Shown one piece after another: positions 15,830 through 25,859 of a stretch of 64,000 nt of DNA. The notes under the pieces are model-generated. The model was not told where the DNA came from, ran no database searches, and was given only the letters and a program-made list of their open reading frames with translations. Positions within the stretch are counted from its first letter, which is position 1; every line of letters starts with the position of its first letter. Position numbers and translations under genes: made by a program. The DNA comes from Melioribacteraceae bacterium. GTDB taxonomy: Bacteria; Bacteroidota; Ignavibacteria; Ignavibacteriales; Melioribacteraceae. The DNA lies in the NCBI GenBank assembly GCA_028282005.1, contig JANQIV010000177.1, positions 1 to 64,000 on the forward strand, read 5' to 3'.

Positions 15830-17826
15830 TTTTTAGCTTATTAACAAAATATTGGCGCACAATATTTGACGCACTGGTTATCGTTGCCATTATCACATTG
15901 GTCTTTCTAATAAATCCCTTTGATATTTTTGGAAGCGGATTAAAACTAAATGATACTGCAAATATGGTTTCTAATGTCCGTTCAATTGGGCAACTTGTTA
16001 CTGCCGAATATTACGGAGAAGTAATTTCATCCCTCGATGAATCAAAATTATATATAATTGAAAAAGATAAGCTAAATAAAAAGGCCCAAGATTATTACCG
16101 CAAATTAAAAAAGGAAGTAAGTAATTTATATATTGAAAGTATTGTCTCTACTTATGGTGAGCAAGATTTTAGAAAACGAACTCGGTCAGTGCGAAACGAA
16201 TTGAATGATGCTAGAGAAGAATTTTCTCAAAAATATGAAAAAATAAAAAAGGGTAGTTTAGAAGATTATGTAATAATGTTTTGGGCAATAAAATTAAGGG
16301 ATGAAAGAATAGATTTTGAAGATTATAACGATGATAGGGATGATATTATTGAAGAGCAATTGGAAAATTTATTTGATTATGTGTTAACTAATTACAGGAT
16401 TTACGTCGCTAATCAGGAAGATTTTAATGAATTCTTAAACCAAGGATTTGAGAAAAATATAAGCTTCTCAAAATTTTACAATAATTTTAGCAAAAATATT
16501 AAAAATGAAAAAGATAAAGAATTAGCCTTAATTGGAAGAGGAAGTGTAAAAGCCGGATTCGATTTTGGAAAGTTAGACGAACGCAGATTTAATTACGATA
16601 GAGAAACGAAAACTGTCCATTTATTTGGAATCACGTCAAAAATTCTTGATGTCAACATTAATCCTTGGTTCATTCCCGAAAAGAGAATTCCCGGATTTGA
16701 TATTATTGTTGCAGAGGATGTCAACTTTGAAGATGCAAAAAGAGTAAAGAAACACTGTGTGTCGAAGCTCGAGACAAATGCAATAAATGCCGGAATAATT
16801 GATAGGGCAAGGGAATATGGTGAAGAAGCAATCAAAGAGTTTTTTTCTTTGTTAACCAATGATGAAATCAAAGCTGTCAAATTTCATGCAGATGAATTAA
16901 ATGTTGTTTATGAAAAGGTTGCTAAGGATAGCTTGATATCATTTGACGAAATAAATTTAATTGATTCCACATATAAAAATTATCTTCAGTCAATTAATAA
17001 GCTAAAAGGGAATACCGGATTAAAGAAACATAAAAACTTTTTACTTTCCCGCTTTATTCAAGATTTAAAAAAGTTTGATATAGAGGTTTATTCAAACAGT
17101 AAGAAAGATGCTTACAGAAAAACAGACTTCAATTTCTTTACAAAAGAACTACAGAACATTTTACAAGATACTGTAATAACCATAAAAGAGTTAAATGAAA
17201 TAACTCATTCTTTGCGTTGGGTAATTGAAAGCGACACGACTTTTATCCCGGAAAATTATAAAACTTTTTCTCACTGGTTCGATGACAGTTTATCATTTGT
17301 AAACGAGTTTAATTTATTTATAGAAAAATTGGATGAATTTAAGTATGATACTTTAGCATTCAATTTTATATCAGAATCTGATACAATCCAAAATAATACC
17401 CAAGCCTTTAAGAATAAAATTACCAGCCTTAATAGTGAAAAAGGAAAAGAAAAAGGAAAGGTTTACAATTACATTATTACTGGGGATATAGTTACAATAA
17501 ATAGAATCGATAGTACTAAAAATTTTGATTTGGATTCTCTAAAATATAATATTAATACTGATTCTTCATTCATTGCAGAAATTGTTAAGAAAGATTCACT
17601 TGATGTTAAAGAGATTAATCTTACAGCTATTGACAGTTTAGTAAATACCAATAGGCAAATAGATGAATTAAATTCATATTCTTATTATCTGGAAAAATTG
17701 AATGAAAAATATCATAGAGATTGGATTCTTAGGGCTAGTGAAAATGTTAAAAAGAATATTTTAAGTAAAGAGAATTTTAGCAATTTTAGAGATAATATTG
17801 CTAATCGTTTTAAAAATATTTTTTAG
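15826..17826 (+). CDS. Large membrane-anchored DUF4230-type protein
   Basis: 666 residues with one N-terminal membrane helix (IFDALVIVAIITLVFLI, about 13-29). The DUF4230-like core is split: MVSNVRSIGQLVTAEYYGEV at about 47-66 and, after a charged helical insertion, GRGSVKAGFDFGKLDERRFNYD near 240 and a C-terminal helix pair (NAGIIDRAREYGEEAIKEFF). The remaining 300 residues are Lys/Glu/Asp/Ser-rich and helical with no known domain. It ends the four-gene locus and starts within the stop of the DUF4230 lipoprotein gene. Two DUF4230 proteins together, one lipid-anchored and one TM-anchored, suggest an envelope-spanning pair. Confidence 0.7.
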   Translation: MIFSLLTKYWRTIFDALVIVAIITLVFLINPFDIFGSGLKLNDTANMVSNVRSIGQLVTAEYYGEVISSLDESKLYIIEKDKLNKKAQDYYRKLKKEVSNLYIESIVSTYGEQDFRKRTRSVRNELNDAREEFSQKYEKIKKGSLEDYVIMFWAIKLRDERIDFEDYNDDRDDIIEEQLENLFDYVLTNYRIYVANQEDFNEFLNQGFEKNISFSKFYNNFSKNIKNEKDKELALIGRGSVKAGFDFGKLDERRFNYDRETKTVHLFGITSKILDVNINPWFIPEKRIPGFDIIVAEDVNFEDAKRVKKHCVSKLETNAINAGIIDRAREYGEEAIKEFFSLLTNDEIKAVKFHADELNVVYEKVAKDSLISFDEINLIDSTYKNYLQSINKLKGNTGLKKHKNFLLSRFIQDLKKFDIEVYSNSKKDAYRKTDFNFFTKELQNILQDTVITIKELNEITHSLRWVIESDTTFIPENYKTFSHWFDDSLSFVNEFNLFIEKLDEFKYDTLAFNFISESDTIQNNTQAFKNKITSLNSEKGKEKGKVYNYIITGDIVTINRIDSTKNFDLDSLKYNINTDSSFIAEIVKKDSLDVKEINLTAIDSLVNTNRQIDELNSYSYYLEKLNEKYHRDWILRASENVKKNILSKENFSNFRDNIANRFKNIF

Positions 17827-17852
17827 AAGAAAAAAGGGAAACCAAATCTATT

Positions 17853-19985
17853 TCAGTTTTTAATCTTAGCGAATAAATTTCCGTTATTAAATTCTGCTTC
17901 TTTTATTAGCCATTCCTGTAAATTCATATTTTTCTGGTGAACAACCGGCCTGTTAAACACGTATTTTCCGGTCGGAAGAAGAATCCTGGATTTTTCGGTA
18001 TCTGCCAAAGATGTATCTAAAATATTTTTCTTTAAGAATTTTTTAAGTCTGAGATCTTCAATTGGAAAAGTTGTTTCAACTCTTCTATCTAAATTTCGCG
18101 GCATCAAATCGGCACTGCTTAAATAGAATTTCTCATCTCCATTATTATAGAAATAATAAATTCTGCTATGTTCCAAAAATCTGCCGACAATACTTTTTAC
18201 ACGGATATTTTCACTTAACCCCGGCACTTGCGGCACTAAGCAACAGATTCCGCGGATTATCAAATCAATTTGGATACCATAACTTGAAGCTTCGTATAGC
18301 GCAGCAATTGTATCCGGATCAACCAGAGAATTTAATTTGAAGATGATTCTTCCTTCGCCCCCAGCTTTTACATTTTCAATTTCATTTTGGATAAGTTTCA
18401 AGAAGTTTTCGCGTGTGTCAAGTGGCGATACAAATAATTTATCGTAATTCTTTTGCTCTGAATAACCAGTGAGCAAATTGAAAACTTCTGCTACATCCGA
18501 GCCAATTTTTTCATCCGTTGTAAAGAAACCGATATCTGTGTAAAGTTTTGCTGTTGACGCATTATAATTACCAGTGCTCATATGAACGTATCTTTTTACA
18601 CCCTCTGTTTCTTTGCGGACAACTAGTGTCATTTTAGCGTGTGTTTTAAGTCCGACCAAACCATAAACAACATGTACACCTGCTTTTTCAAGTTCTCTTG
18701 CCCAAAAAATATTGTTTTCTTCGTCAAAGCGTGCTTTTAATTCTACTAGTACAGCAACTTGTTTTTTTCTCTCCGCAGCTTCAATTAAATATTTAATAAT
18801 CGGTGAATTTGGTCCAACTCTGTATAATGTTTGTTTTATTGCAAGTACGTCAGGATCTTCAGAAGCTTCTTTAATGAAATTGATAACAGGATTAAATGAA
18901 TCAAACGGGTGATGAAGAATTATATCATTTTGCTTAATTACAGTAAATATGCTCTCTTCTTCATCAAATACAGTTGGCATCAATGCGTGAAAAGGCTTTT
19001 CTTTTAAGTGTGCTGCCGGAAGTTTATATAATTCCATAACATTACTTAAACCCAAATGGCCATCGGTAAAATGAATATCTTCTTTGCTAACTTCTAAGTT
19101 TTCAGTGAGAATATCTACCATGAAATCCGGCATATCCTTTTCCATCTCCAAGCGAACGACCGGGCCAAATTTCCGGCGTTTAATGTTTTCTTCGATCAAT
19201 TCAAGCAAATCATCTGCTTCATCTTCTTGAATTTCGATATCTGTGTTTCGTGTAATTCTAAACCTGTAAGCGTGTAAAATTTCAACACCCGGGAAAAGCT
19301 TTTCCATATTGAATTTGATTAAATCATCAAGCCAAACGTATTTAGCAATGAATTCAGTGCTCTTCTTCTTTTTAGGTTCAATTATATTTTCTATCCGGAT
19401 TAGCCTTGGTAAAATTCCCGGCATCTTAACTCTCGCGAAATGCTTTTCGCCGTTTTGCTTTTTTACTTGTAAAGCGAAGCTTATACTTAAGTTTGAGATG
19501 TAAGGGAAAGGTCTTCCGGGGTCAAAAGCAAGTGGAGTTAAAACCGGGTAAATCTCTTTATTGAAATATTCAGAGAGTGCTTTCTGTTCTCTTTTGGTTA
19601 ACTCATCAATTTTACAAATAAAAATATTATTTTTATTTAATGAAGGGACAATCGTTTTTCGCCAAAATTTAGTGATCTTTTTAAGCATCTTTTGTACTTC
19701 GCGTTCAATGTACTTAATCTGTTCAATTGGTGTATATCCGTCTATTGTCGGCTTAAAAATATTTGCACGGATCTGTTCTTTTAAACCGGCGACACGTATC
19801 ATGTAAAATTCATCCAGGTTCGAGAAAAATATTGAAATAAATTTAATTTTATCAAGAAGAGGAAGAGTCGGATTTAGAGCTTCTTCAAGAACTCTGCGGT
19901 TAAATTCAATCCAACTGGTTTCACGGTTAAAAAAATTATCAGGATCATGATATTTCTTCAAATAATCTTTAGTAATTTTGGACAT
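17853..19985 (-). CDS. ppk1: Polyphosphate kinase 1
   Basis: 710-residue enzyme that reversibly polymerises the ATP gamma-phosphate into polyphosphate, of usual family length. The N domain has FFNRETSWIEFNRRVLEEA and FFSNLDEFYMIRVAGL. The head domain has PALAFDPGRPFPYISNLSIS-like PVLTPLAFDPGRPFP. The two phospholipase-D-like catalytic domains carry KQTLYRVGPNSPI, ELKARFDEENNIFWA, GLKTHAKMTLVVR (phospho-histidine motif) and VHMSTGNYNASTAKLYTDIG. The C-terminus has SADLMPRNLDRRVE. Monocistronic; it converges with the muramidase locus, with only 26 bases and no clear terminator between. Confidence 0.98.
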   Translation of the reverse strand: MSKITKDYLKKYHDPDNFFNRETSWIEFNRRVLEEALNPTLPLLDKIKFISIFFSNLDEFYMIRVAGLKEQIRANIFKPTIDGYTPIEQIKYIEREVQKMLKKITKFWRKTIVPSLNKNNIFICKIDELTKREQKALSEYFNKEIYPVLTPLAFDPGRPFPYISNLSISFALQVKKQNGEKHFARVKMPGILPRLIRIENIIEPKKKKSTEFIAKYVWLDDLIKFNMEKLFPGVEILHAYRFRITRNTDIEIQEDEADDLLELIEENIKRRKFGPVVRLEMEKDMPDFMVDILTENLEVSKEDIHFTDGHLGLSNVMELYKLPAAHLKEKPFHALMPTVFDEEESIFTVIKQNDIILHHPFDSFNPVINFIKEASEDPDVLAIKQTLYRVGPNSPIIKYLIEAAERKKQVAVLVELKARFDEENNIFWARELEKAGVHVVYGLVGLKTHAKMTLVVRKETEGVKRYVHMSTGNYNASTAKLYTDIGFFTTDEKIGSDVAEVFNLLTGYSEQKNYDKLFVSPLDTRENFLKLIQNEIENVKAGGEGRIIFKLNSLVDPDTIAALYEASSYGIQIDLIIRGICCLVPQVPGLSENIRVKSIVGRFLEHSRIYYFYNNGDEKFYLSSADLMPRNLDRRVETTFPIEDLRLKKFLKKNILDTSLADTEKSRILLPTGKYVFNRPVVHQKNMNLQEWLIKEAEFNNGNLFAKIKN

Positions 19986-20081
19986 AATCTCTTCATTAGA
20001 TTTTTTGTAATCCCAAAGATAGTCAATTTTAAAATTGTAATCTTGAGATAAAATAAACTTTTAGTTAAACGACAGTTTTAC

Positions 20082-20570
20082 CTATTTAAACTTTTTTGCT
20101 GAAGTAAAACTATCCAGATCGTAATTAATTTCTGTTTTCGGCATCTCAAGTCTTCTAATTGGTACATTTGCAATGGCTAAAAACTCTTCAGCCTGAGTGT
20201 TGTGGTAATCAGAAAAAATGACAATTTCAGTAATTCCTGCAGCTACAAGAGATTTTGCACAGTTTGTACATGGCATATTTGTAACATAAGCTGTAGCACC
20301 TGAAGTACTTACACCATGAATTGAACATTGTAATAAGGCATTCATCTCAGCGTGAATTGTTCTGATACAATGGTTGTCAACAATATAACATCCGTCATCC
20401 TCACAGTGAACATCTCCGGGAATTGAACCGTTGTATCCGGTTGATAAAATTCTTTTATCTTTAACGAGCACACATCCGCAATGCATTCTCGGGCATGTTG
20501 CTCTTTCGGAGACAAGCATTGCAAGTTTCAAAAAATATTCATCCCAAGATGGTCGTTTAGCTGCAGACAT
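20082..20570 (-). CDS. Deoxycytidylate (dCMP) deaminase
   Basis: 162-residue zinc enzyme that deaminates dCMP to dUMP for thymidylate synthesis. The motifs are canonical: GCVLVKDKRILSTGYNGSIPG, the zinc/catalytic HAEMNALLQ, and PCTNCAKSLVAAGITEIV with the two zinc cysteines. The insertion HCEDDGCYIVDNHCIRTIHAE is typical of dCMP deaminases rather than riboflavin or tRNA deaminases. The ATG gives MSAAKRPSWDEYFLKLA, the usual start. It sits between ppk1 and an oxidoreductase on the same strand. Confidence 0.95.
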   Translation of the reverse strand: MSAAKRPSWDEYFLKLAMLVSERATCPRMHCGCVLVKDKRILSTGYNGSIPGDVHCEDDGCYIVDNHCIRTIHAEMNALLQCSIHGVSTSGATAYVTNMPCTNCAKSLVAAGITEIVIFSDYHNTQAEEFLAIANVPIRRLEMPKTEINYDLDSFTSAKKFK

Positions 20571-20633
20571 ATATATTCCGAATTTTATTTTTGAATATGA
20601 GTAATGATATTAGAGTAAAATTAAAAATGAATT

Positions 20634-21680
20634 TTACTCTTCGTAAAGAATAACTACATTATCACTTGCGGGGTAGCCAATGCAAGTGAGACAATAACCT
20701 TGTTTAATTTCATCTTCTGTCAATGCTGTTTGATCGACCAATTTTAATCTACCGGAAAGGAGCCGTGCTTTGCATGTCCCGCAATTACCGGATTGACATG
20801 AATTCGGAAGTTCGAGTCCGTTTGAAAGTGCAACTTCCAAGATGCTTTGTCCAGGTTCTGCTAACAATTTATGCTTTTCATCATTGAAGAAGATTGTTAC
20901 TTCCCTTTCTTTTTCTTCAATTTCTTCAGATTGGTCTACTATTTCAACATGATAGATTTCACGATGAATTTTTTTCCTTTTAATTCCTAGGTTTTTTAAT
21001 GCAGACATGTTATCTTTCATCATGCCATCCGGACCGCACATAAAAAACTCGGTATTTTCATCAAATCCATTAATGCAATTTTTTACAAAATAATCCGTTT
21101 TATCATAATTTATCCTCCCAACATCTCCTATCCATTTTTCTGAAGGTTGGCTTAAAATATGCGTAATACGAAAATTATTATTCTCATTATTTAGTTTATC
21201 GAATTCTTTTTTATAAATAATTGATTCTTCGTTTCTATTTCCGTAAAAAAGATAGACTTCACTTTCTTTTTCAACTTTTAATATTGATTTGATCATTGAA
21301 TGCAGAGGCGTAATTCCACTTCCGGCACCAAAAAAAACATATTTGTTTTTATTTGATTCTTTTGGATTTACTGTAAAAACCCCCAAAGGAGGTAATGATT
21401 TTATAGAAGTGCCTTCTAATAATGAATCAAACAAAAATTTAGAAGTGTAACCATCTGCTATTTTTTTTATAGTGATTTTTAAGCTTGGAAGTTCAAAAGG
21501 TGTAGAACTTATTGAATATCCTCTTTTTACTTCTTTGCCGTCAATATTAAATATCAAAGTGAGAAATTGACCCGGATCGAAATCGATTTTTTTGTTGTTT
21601 TTTTCTTTTAGTGTAACTGTGAGTGAATCAGCGGTTTCTTTTTGAATTTTGGTAATTTCAAGTTCAAGATAATTTTTCAT
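20634..21680 (-). CDS. FAD/2Fe-2S oxidoreductase of the PaaE/ferredoxin-NADP reductase type
   Basis: 348 residues. Residues 1-100 are an FNR FAD-binding barrel (KRGYSISSTP), 105-225 an NAD(P)-binding domain (FFGAGSGITPLHSMIK, FFMCGPDGMM), and 255-348 a plant-type 2Fe-2S ferredoxin with C-x4-C-x2-C-x29-C (SCQSGNCGTCKARL...CLTC). It passes electrons from NAD(P)H through FAD to the cluster and then to an unseen partner such as a desaturase or monooxygenase. The domain order equals PaaE and HmpX-type reductases without globin. No oxygenase lies nearby, so the partner is unknown. Confidence 0.92.
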   Translation of the reverse strand: MKNYLELEITKIQKETADSLTVTLKEKNNKKIDFDPGQFLTLIFNIDGKEVKRGYSISSTPFELPSLKITIKKIADGYTSKFLFDSLLEGTSIKSLPPLGVFTVNPKESNKNKYVFFGAGSGITPLHSMIKSILKVEKESEVYLFYGNRNEESIIYKKEFDKLNNENNNFRITHILSQPSEKWIGDVGRINYDKTDYFVKNCINGFDENTEFFMCGPDGMMKDNMSALKNLGIKRKKIHREIYHVEIVDQSEEIEEKEREVTIFFNDEKHKLLAEPGQSILEVALSNGLELPNSCQSGNCGTCKARLLSGRLKLVDQTALTEDEIKQGYCLTCIGYPASDNVVILYEE

Positions 21681-22045
21681 TCATAATCTTTCTTTTTTTT
21701 GCTACAAATCTTTGTAAAATGGGTAGTTCTAAAATAACTTAACTGGTTTAAAAAACAACTGCCGCGGATGAGGGCGGTCCACGGCAGAAGGATTGTTCAT
21801 CAAGGAGGGTATGTATGTGAAACTTATTTTAACTTAAGCAATTTATATACCATTAAAAAATTGTTAATTTCACGATTAAATGAGATTGTCAAATTCAAAT
21901 TTTTAATTTCCGAGAATCTCAAATTTCCGGCTTCCTAAATAAAAGAACTTTTCTACTTTTTGTTATTCTTATCTTCTTTGACGATAAAATTCAAAAATTA
22001 GTTCCCATTTTTTTATAAATATTAGGGGGAAATTTTAGGACTAAA
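21681..22045. other. Intergenic region holding a hairpin and an isolated strong Shine-Dalgarno
   Basis: A 365-base spacer. At 21759-21787 there is an imperfect 10-bp inverted repeat (CTGCCGCGGA and TCCACGGCAG, one mismatch). It is followed at 21802-21808 by AAGGAGG and, on the plus strand, a short ATG frame of 8 codons (21811-21837, MYVKLILT, then stop). The remainder is AT-rich without coding character. It may be a relic gene start, a leader peptide or a mobile small repeat. Confidence 0.4.
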
Positions 22046-23278
22046 TTACTTTGGTAAAGTTATGCGGAAAGTTGTACCAATATTGACTTCAGAGCTTTTA
22101 ACGAATATCTTTCCTTTATGGTATTCTTCAACAATTCTTTTGGATAAACTCAATCCCAATCCCCAGCCTCTTTTCTTAGTTGTAACTCCGGGTTTGAATA
22201 CATCTTTTTTCTTTTTGGGAACAATTCCTTTTCCATTATCTGTGACGTCAATATCAATATGTTTTTTTGATTCATGAATTTTGAACTCTACTCGTCCTCT
22301 TTTTAACTCAATTGCATCAAGGGAGTTTTTAATAAGGTTTTCAAGTACCCATTCAAAAAGCTCTGTGTTTAATTTTATACAAATATTTTCGTCAGATTCA
22401 AGCGTGATTTTCACATCTTTTTTGCCGGTTTGAGGTAATCTTCGCTGGAAGTACAAAATCACCCTATCTACTACTTCTTTAATATTATGTTGTTTTAATT
22501 CTGGCTGCGAGCCAATTTTAGAAAATCTTTGGGCTATTTTATTGAGTCTGTCCAAATCATTTTTCATTTCATCAGTAATATCTAAAACCTTTACAGAATC
22601 TTTGTGATTCATATTTAACAATTCATTCCAACCCATTAAACTTGAGATTGGCGTTCCAAGCTGATGAGCAGTCTCTTTTGACATACCCACCCAAATATTG
22701 CTTTGCTCCGTTTTCTTCAAATAATTGAATACTAAATAGGCTGTTAAAACAAAGATTAGAGCAATAACTATTTGCATATAAGGATAGTAACGGAGTTGTC
22801 TAACAATTTCAGAATCACCGTAATAGATTTTCCCGAGTATTAAAGAATCACTAAAGTTTACAATTATTGGTTCATGTTCACCGCCTAATTCTTCAACTTT
22901 TGCATTTAAGAATTCCAGCAAAGCTTCGTTGGTCATTGTTGAATCAAATTGAATATTTCTTATTCCTACATCTAATCCAGTTAGAGAAATGTTATCATTT
23001 GCATCTGTTAAAATTAACGGAAAGTCGATTCGCTTTATTACATTTTCGAGTATAAATGTATATTCACTTGTATTGGGATCAGATTGAATAATATATTGAA
23101 GACTTCGCGCATAAAGTTCAACTGATTCTCTTTCTCTGGCTTGAAGTTTTTGAACAAGAAATTGAGTGTAAATAAGAGTAGCTAGAGCGATAATTATTGC
23201 AACTGCTATTAAAGCGACTTTTATACGAAAAGAACCCGAAGCTGCGGGGATAACTGATTTTTCAATTCCAGTAATCAA
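22046..23278 (-). CDS. Membrane sensor histidine kinase
   Basis: 410 residues. Two membrane helices (about residues 22-40 and 168-186) flank a periplasmic sensor region of about 125 residues with no recognised domain. The H-box is GMSKETAHQLGTPISSLMGW, with the phospho-accepting histidine. The ATPase has an N-box (ENLIKNSLDAIE), G1 (DVTDNGKGIV), an F/G2 region (GWGLGLSLSKRIVEEY) and ends FRITLPK. No HAMP domain is evident. No response regulator is adjacent, so it is an orphan kinase. It follows purA by 50 bases on the same strand and is probably co-transcribed with it. Confidence 0.93.
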   Translation of the reverse strand: MITGIEKSVIPAASGSFRIKVALIAVAIIIALATLIYTQFLVQKLQARERESVELYARSLQYIIQSDPNTSEYTFILENVIKRIDFPLILTDANDNISLTGLDVGIRNIQFDSTMTNEALLEFLNAKVEELGGEHEPIIVNFSDSLILGKIYYGDSEIVRQLRYYPYMQIVIALIFVLTAYLVFNYLKKTEQSNIWVGMSKETAHQLGTPISSLMGWNELLNMNHKDSVKVLDITDEMKNDLDRLNKIAQRFSKIGSQPELKQHNIKEVVDRVILYFQRRLPQTGKKDVKITLESDENICIKLNTELFEWVLENLIKNSLDAIELKRGRVEFKIHESKKHIDIDVTDNGKGIVPKKKKDVFKPGVTTKKRGWGLGLSLSKRIVEEYHKGKIFVKSSEVNIGTTFRITLPK

Positions 23279-23328
23279 TGATGTTACTTTTTATTTTCAG
23301 ATTTATTCTAATCCCGTAAATACAATAA

Positions 23329-24656
<1,328 letters not shown>

Positions 24657-24689
24657 TAATCAAATTAAAAAACTTACTTCAGTAATGTA

Positions 24690-25040
24690 TTATTCTTCTT
24701 CTTTTTTGAAGCTTTCAACAGCTTCTTCAACAGAATCAAAATTTTCAAAAATTGTAATAAGTTTTGTAATTACAAGCAAGCTGTTAATTTTTTCAGTAGC
24801 GTTAGCTAATTTTAGCATTCCACCACCGTTTTTCATTGTTGTGAAACCACTAATTAGCATTCCCAAACCTGAACTATTCATAAACTTAACATTACCTAAA
24901 TCGATAACAACATTTTTTTTATCTTCTTCTAAAAGTCCATGAAGTAAGTCGCTGAAATCTTGAGCTTCCGGACCGCCCATAACATTGCCTCTGATTTCTA
25001 ATACTGCTGCACCGTATTTTTCATGTTGTTTAACTTTCAT
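24690..25040 (-). CDS. STAS-domain anti-sigma factor antagonist
   Basis: 116-residue SpoIIAA/RsbV-like protein. It binds and neutralises a serine-kinase anti-sigma factor when unphosphorylated. Motifs are AVLEIRGNVMGGPEAQDF, the phospho-site loop FMNSSGLGMLISGF with the target serine, and GGGMLKLANATEKINSLL. The AAGGAG site before the ATG is strong. It is transcribed divergently from the ECF sigma gene and lies a few kilobases from a second STAS protein, an RsbW-like kinase and three PP2C phosphatases, with which it probably forms one partner-switching network. Confidence 0.92.
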   Translation of the reverse strand: MKVKQHEKYGAAVLEIRGNVMGGPEAQDFSDLLHGLLEEDKKNVVIDLGNVKFMNSSGLGMLISGFTTMKNGGGMLKLANATEKINSLLVITKLITIFENFDSVEEAVESFKKEEE

Positions 25041-25259
25041 TGGAGCTCCTTAAAATTTATTTCTTTTGTTTTCGGTACTTTAAGATTTGTTTTTAATAAA
25101 ATATGAGACTTACTATAAATTATTGATTATAAATAATTATATTGCCAATCAAGTTATTGAATCTATTTAAAAAAAGAAAGTGTATTTTCGATATTTTCTT
25201 TTAATGAAAATTACAATAAACTAAATAACTGGAACATAATAAAACCCCTATCGTCTAAG

Positions 25260-25859
25260 ATGTCAAATAAAGAAGAAAAAAACGAAGAGAATCTTAATAT
25301 TACACCAGATGTGGAAGATGAGGATTTTGTTCTTATAAAAGAATTTATTGATGGAAATGAAGGTGCCTTTGAAAAGCTTATGGCGCTCCATAAAGACAAA
25401 GTGAGAAATCTGATTTATTTAACTTTGGGAGATGCAGAGTATGTTGACGATATATCTCAGGATGTCTTCATTAGCGTGTTTCACAAATTAAAAGATTTCA
25501 GATTTCAGTCTAAATTCACTACTTGGCTTTATCGCATTACTGTCAATAAATGCAGAGACTATTTACGCAAGAAAAGGGTTCGAAGTATTTTTGTCCCTAT
25601 CAAGGATTCGGAACATGAGCTCAGCGTAAGAACAAAAATGGAAAATATTGATATTCCACAATTGGTTAGAAAAGGAATTGAGAAACTCCCGGACAAATTG
25701 AAAGTCCCTCTTATTGCGAGGGATATAGATGGATTGAGTTATAAAGAAATTGCAGATAAACTAGGCTGCGAAGTAGGAACAGTAAAATCCAGAATATTTA
25801 GAGCGAGAGAGAGCCTAAAATTTATACTTGAGCCGTTTCAAAAAGAATTGAAATCTTGA
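25260..25859 (+). CDS. ECF-type RNA polymerase sigma-70 factor
   Basis: 199 residues. Region 2: FEKLMALHKDKVRNLIYLTL, DDISQDVFISVFHKL and FRFQSKFTTWLYRITVNKCRDYLR, the core-binding and -10 recognition helices. Region 4: LPDKLKVPLIARDIDGLSYKEIADKLGCEVGTVKSRIFRARESLK, the -35 recognition helix-turn-helix. The N-terminal 25 residues are acidic. The gene overlaps the next ATG by one base (TGATG), so the following membrane protein may control it like an anti-sigma factor. Confidence 0.95.
   Translation: MSNKEEKNEENLNITPDVEDEDFVLIKEFIDGNEGAFEKLMALHKDKVRNLIYLTLGDAEYVDDISQDVFISVFHKLKDFRFQSKFTTWLYRITVNKCRDYLRKKRVRSIFVPIKDSEHELSVRTKMENIDIPQLVRKGIEKLPDKLKVPLIARDIDGLSYKEIADKLGCEVGTVKSRIFRARESLKFILEPFQKELKS

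Noticed and set aside
12668-17826. Reading the muramidase locus as a prophage remnant
   Set aside because: No integrase, portal, capsid, tail or att-like repeats were seen, and the proteins have membrane and lipoprotein anchors unlike phage lysins. A phage origin of single domains remains possible.
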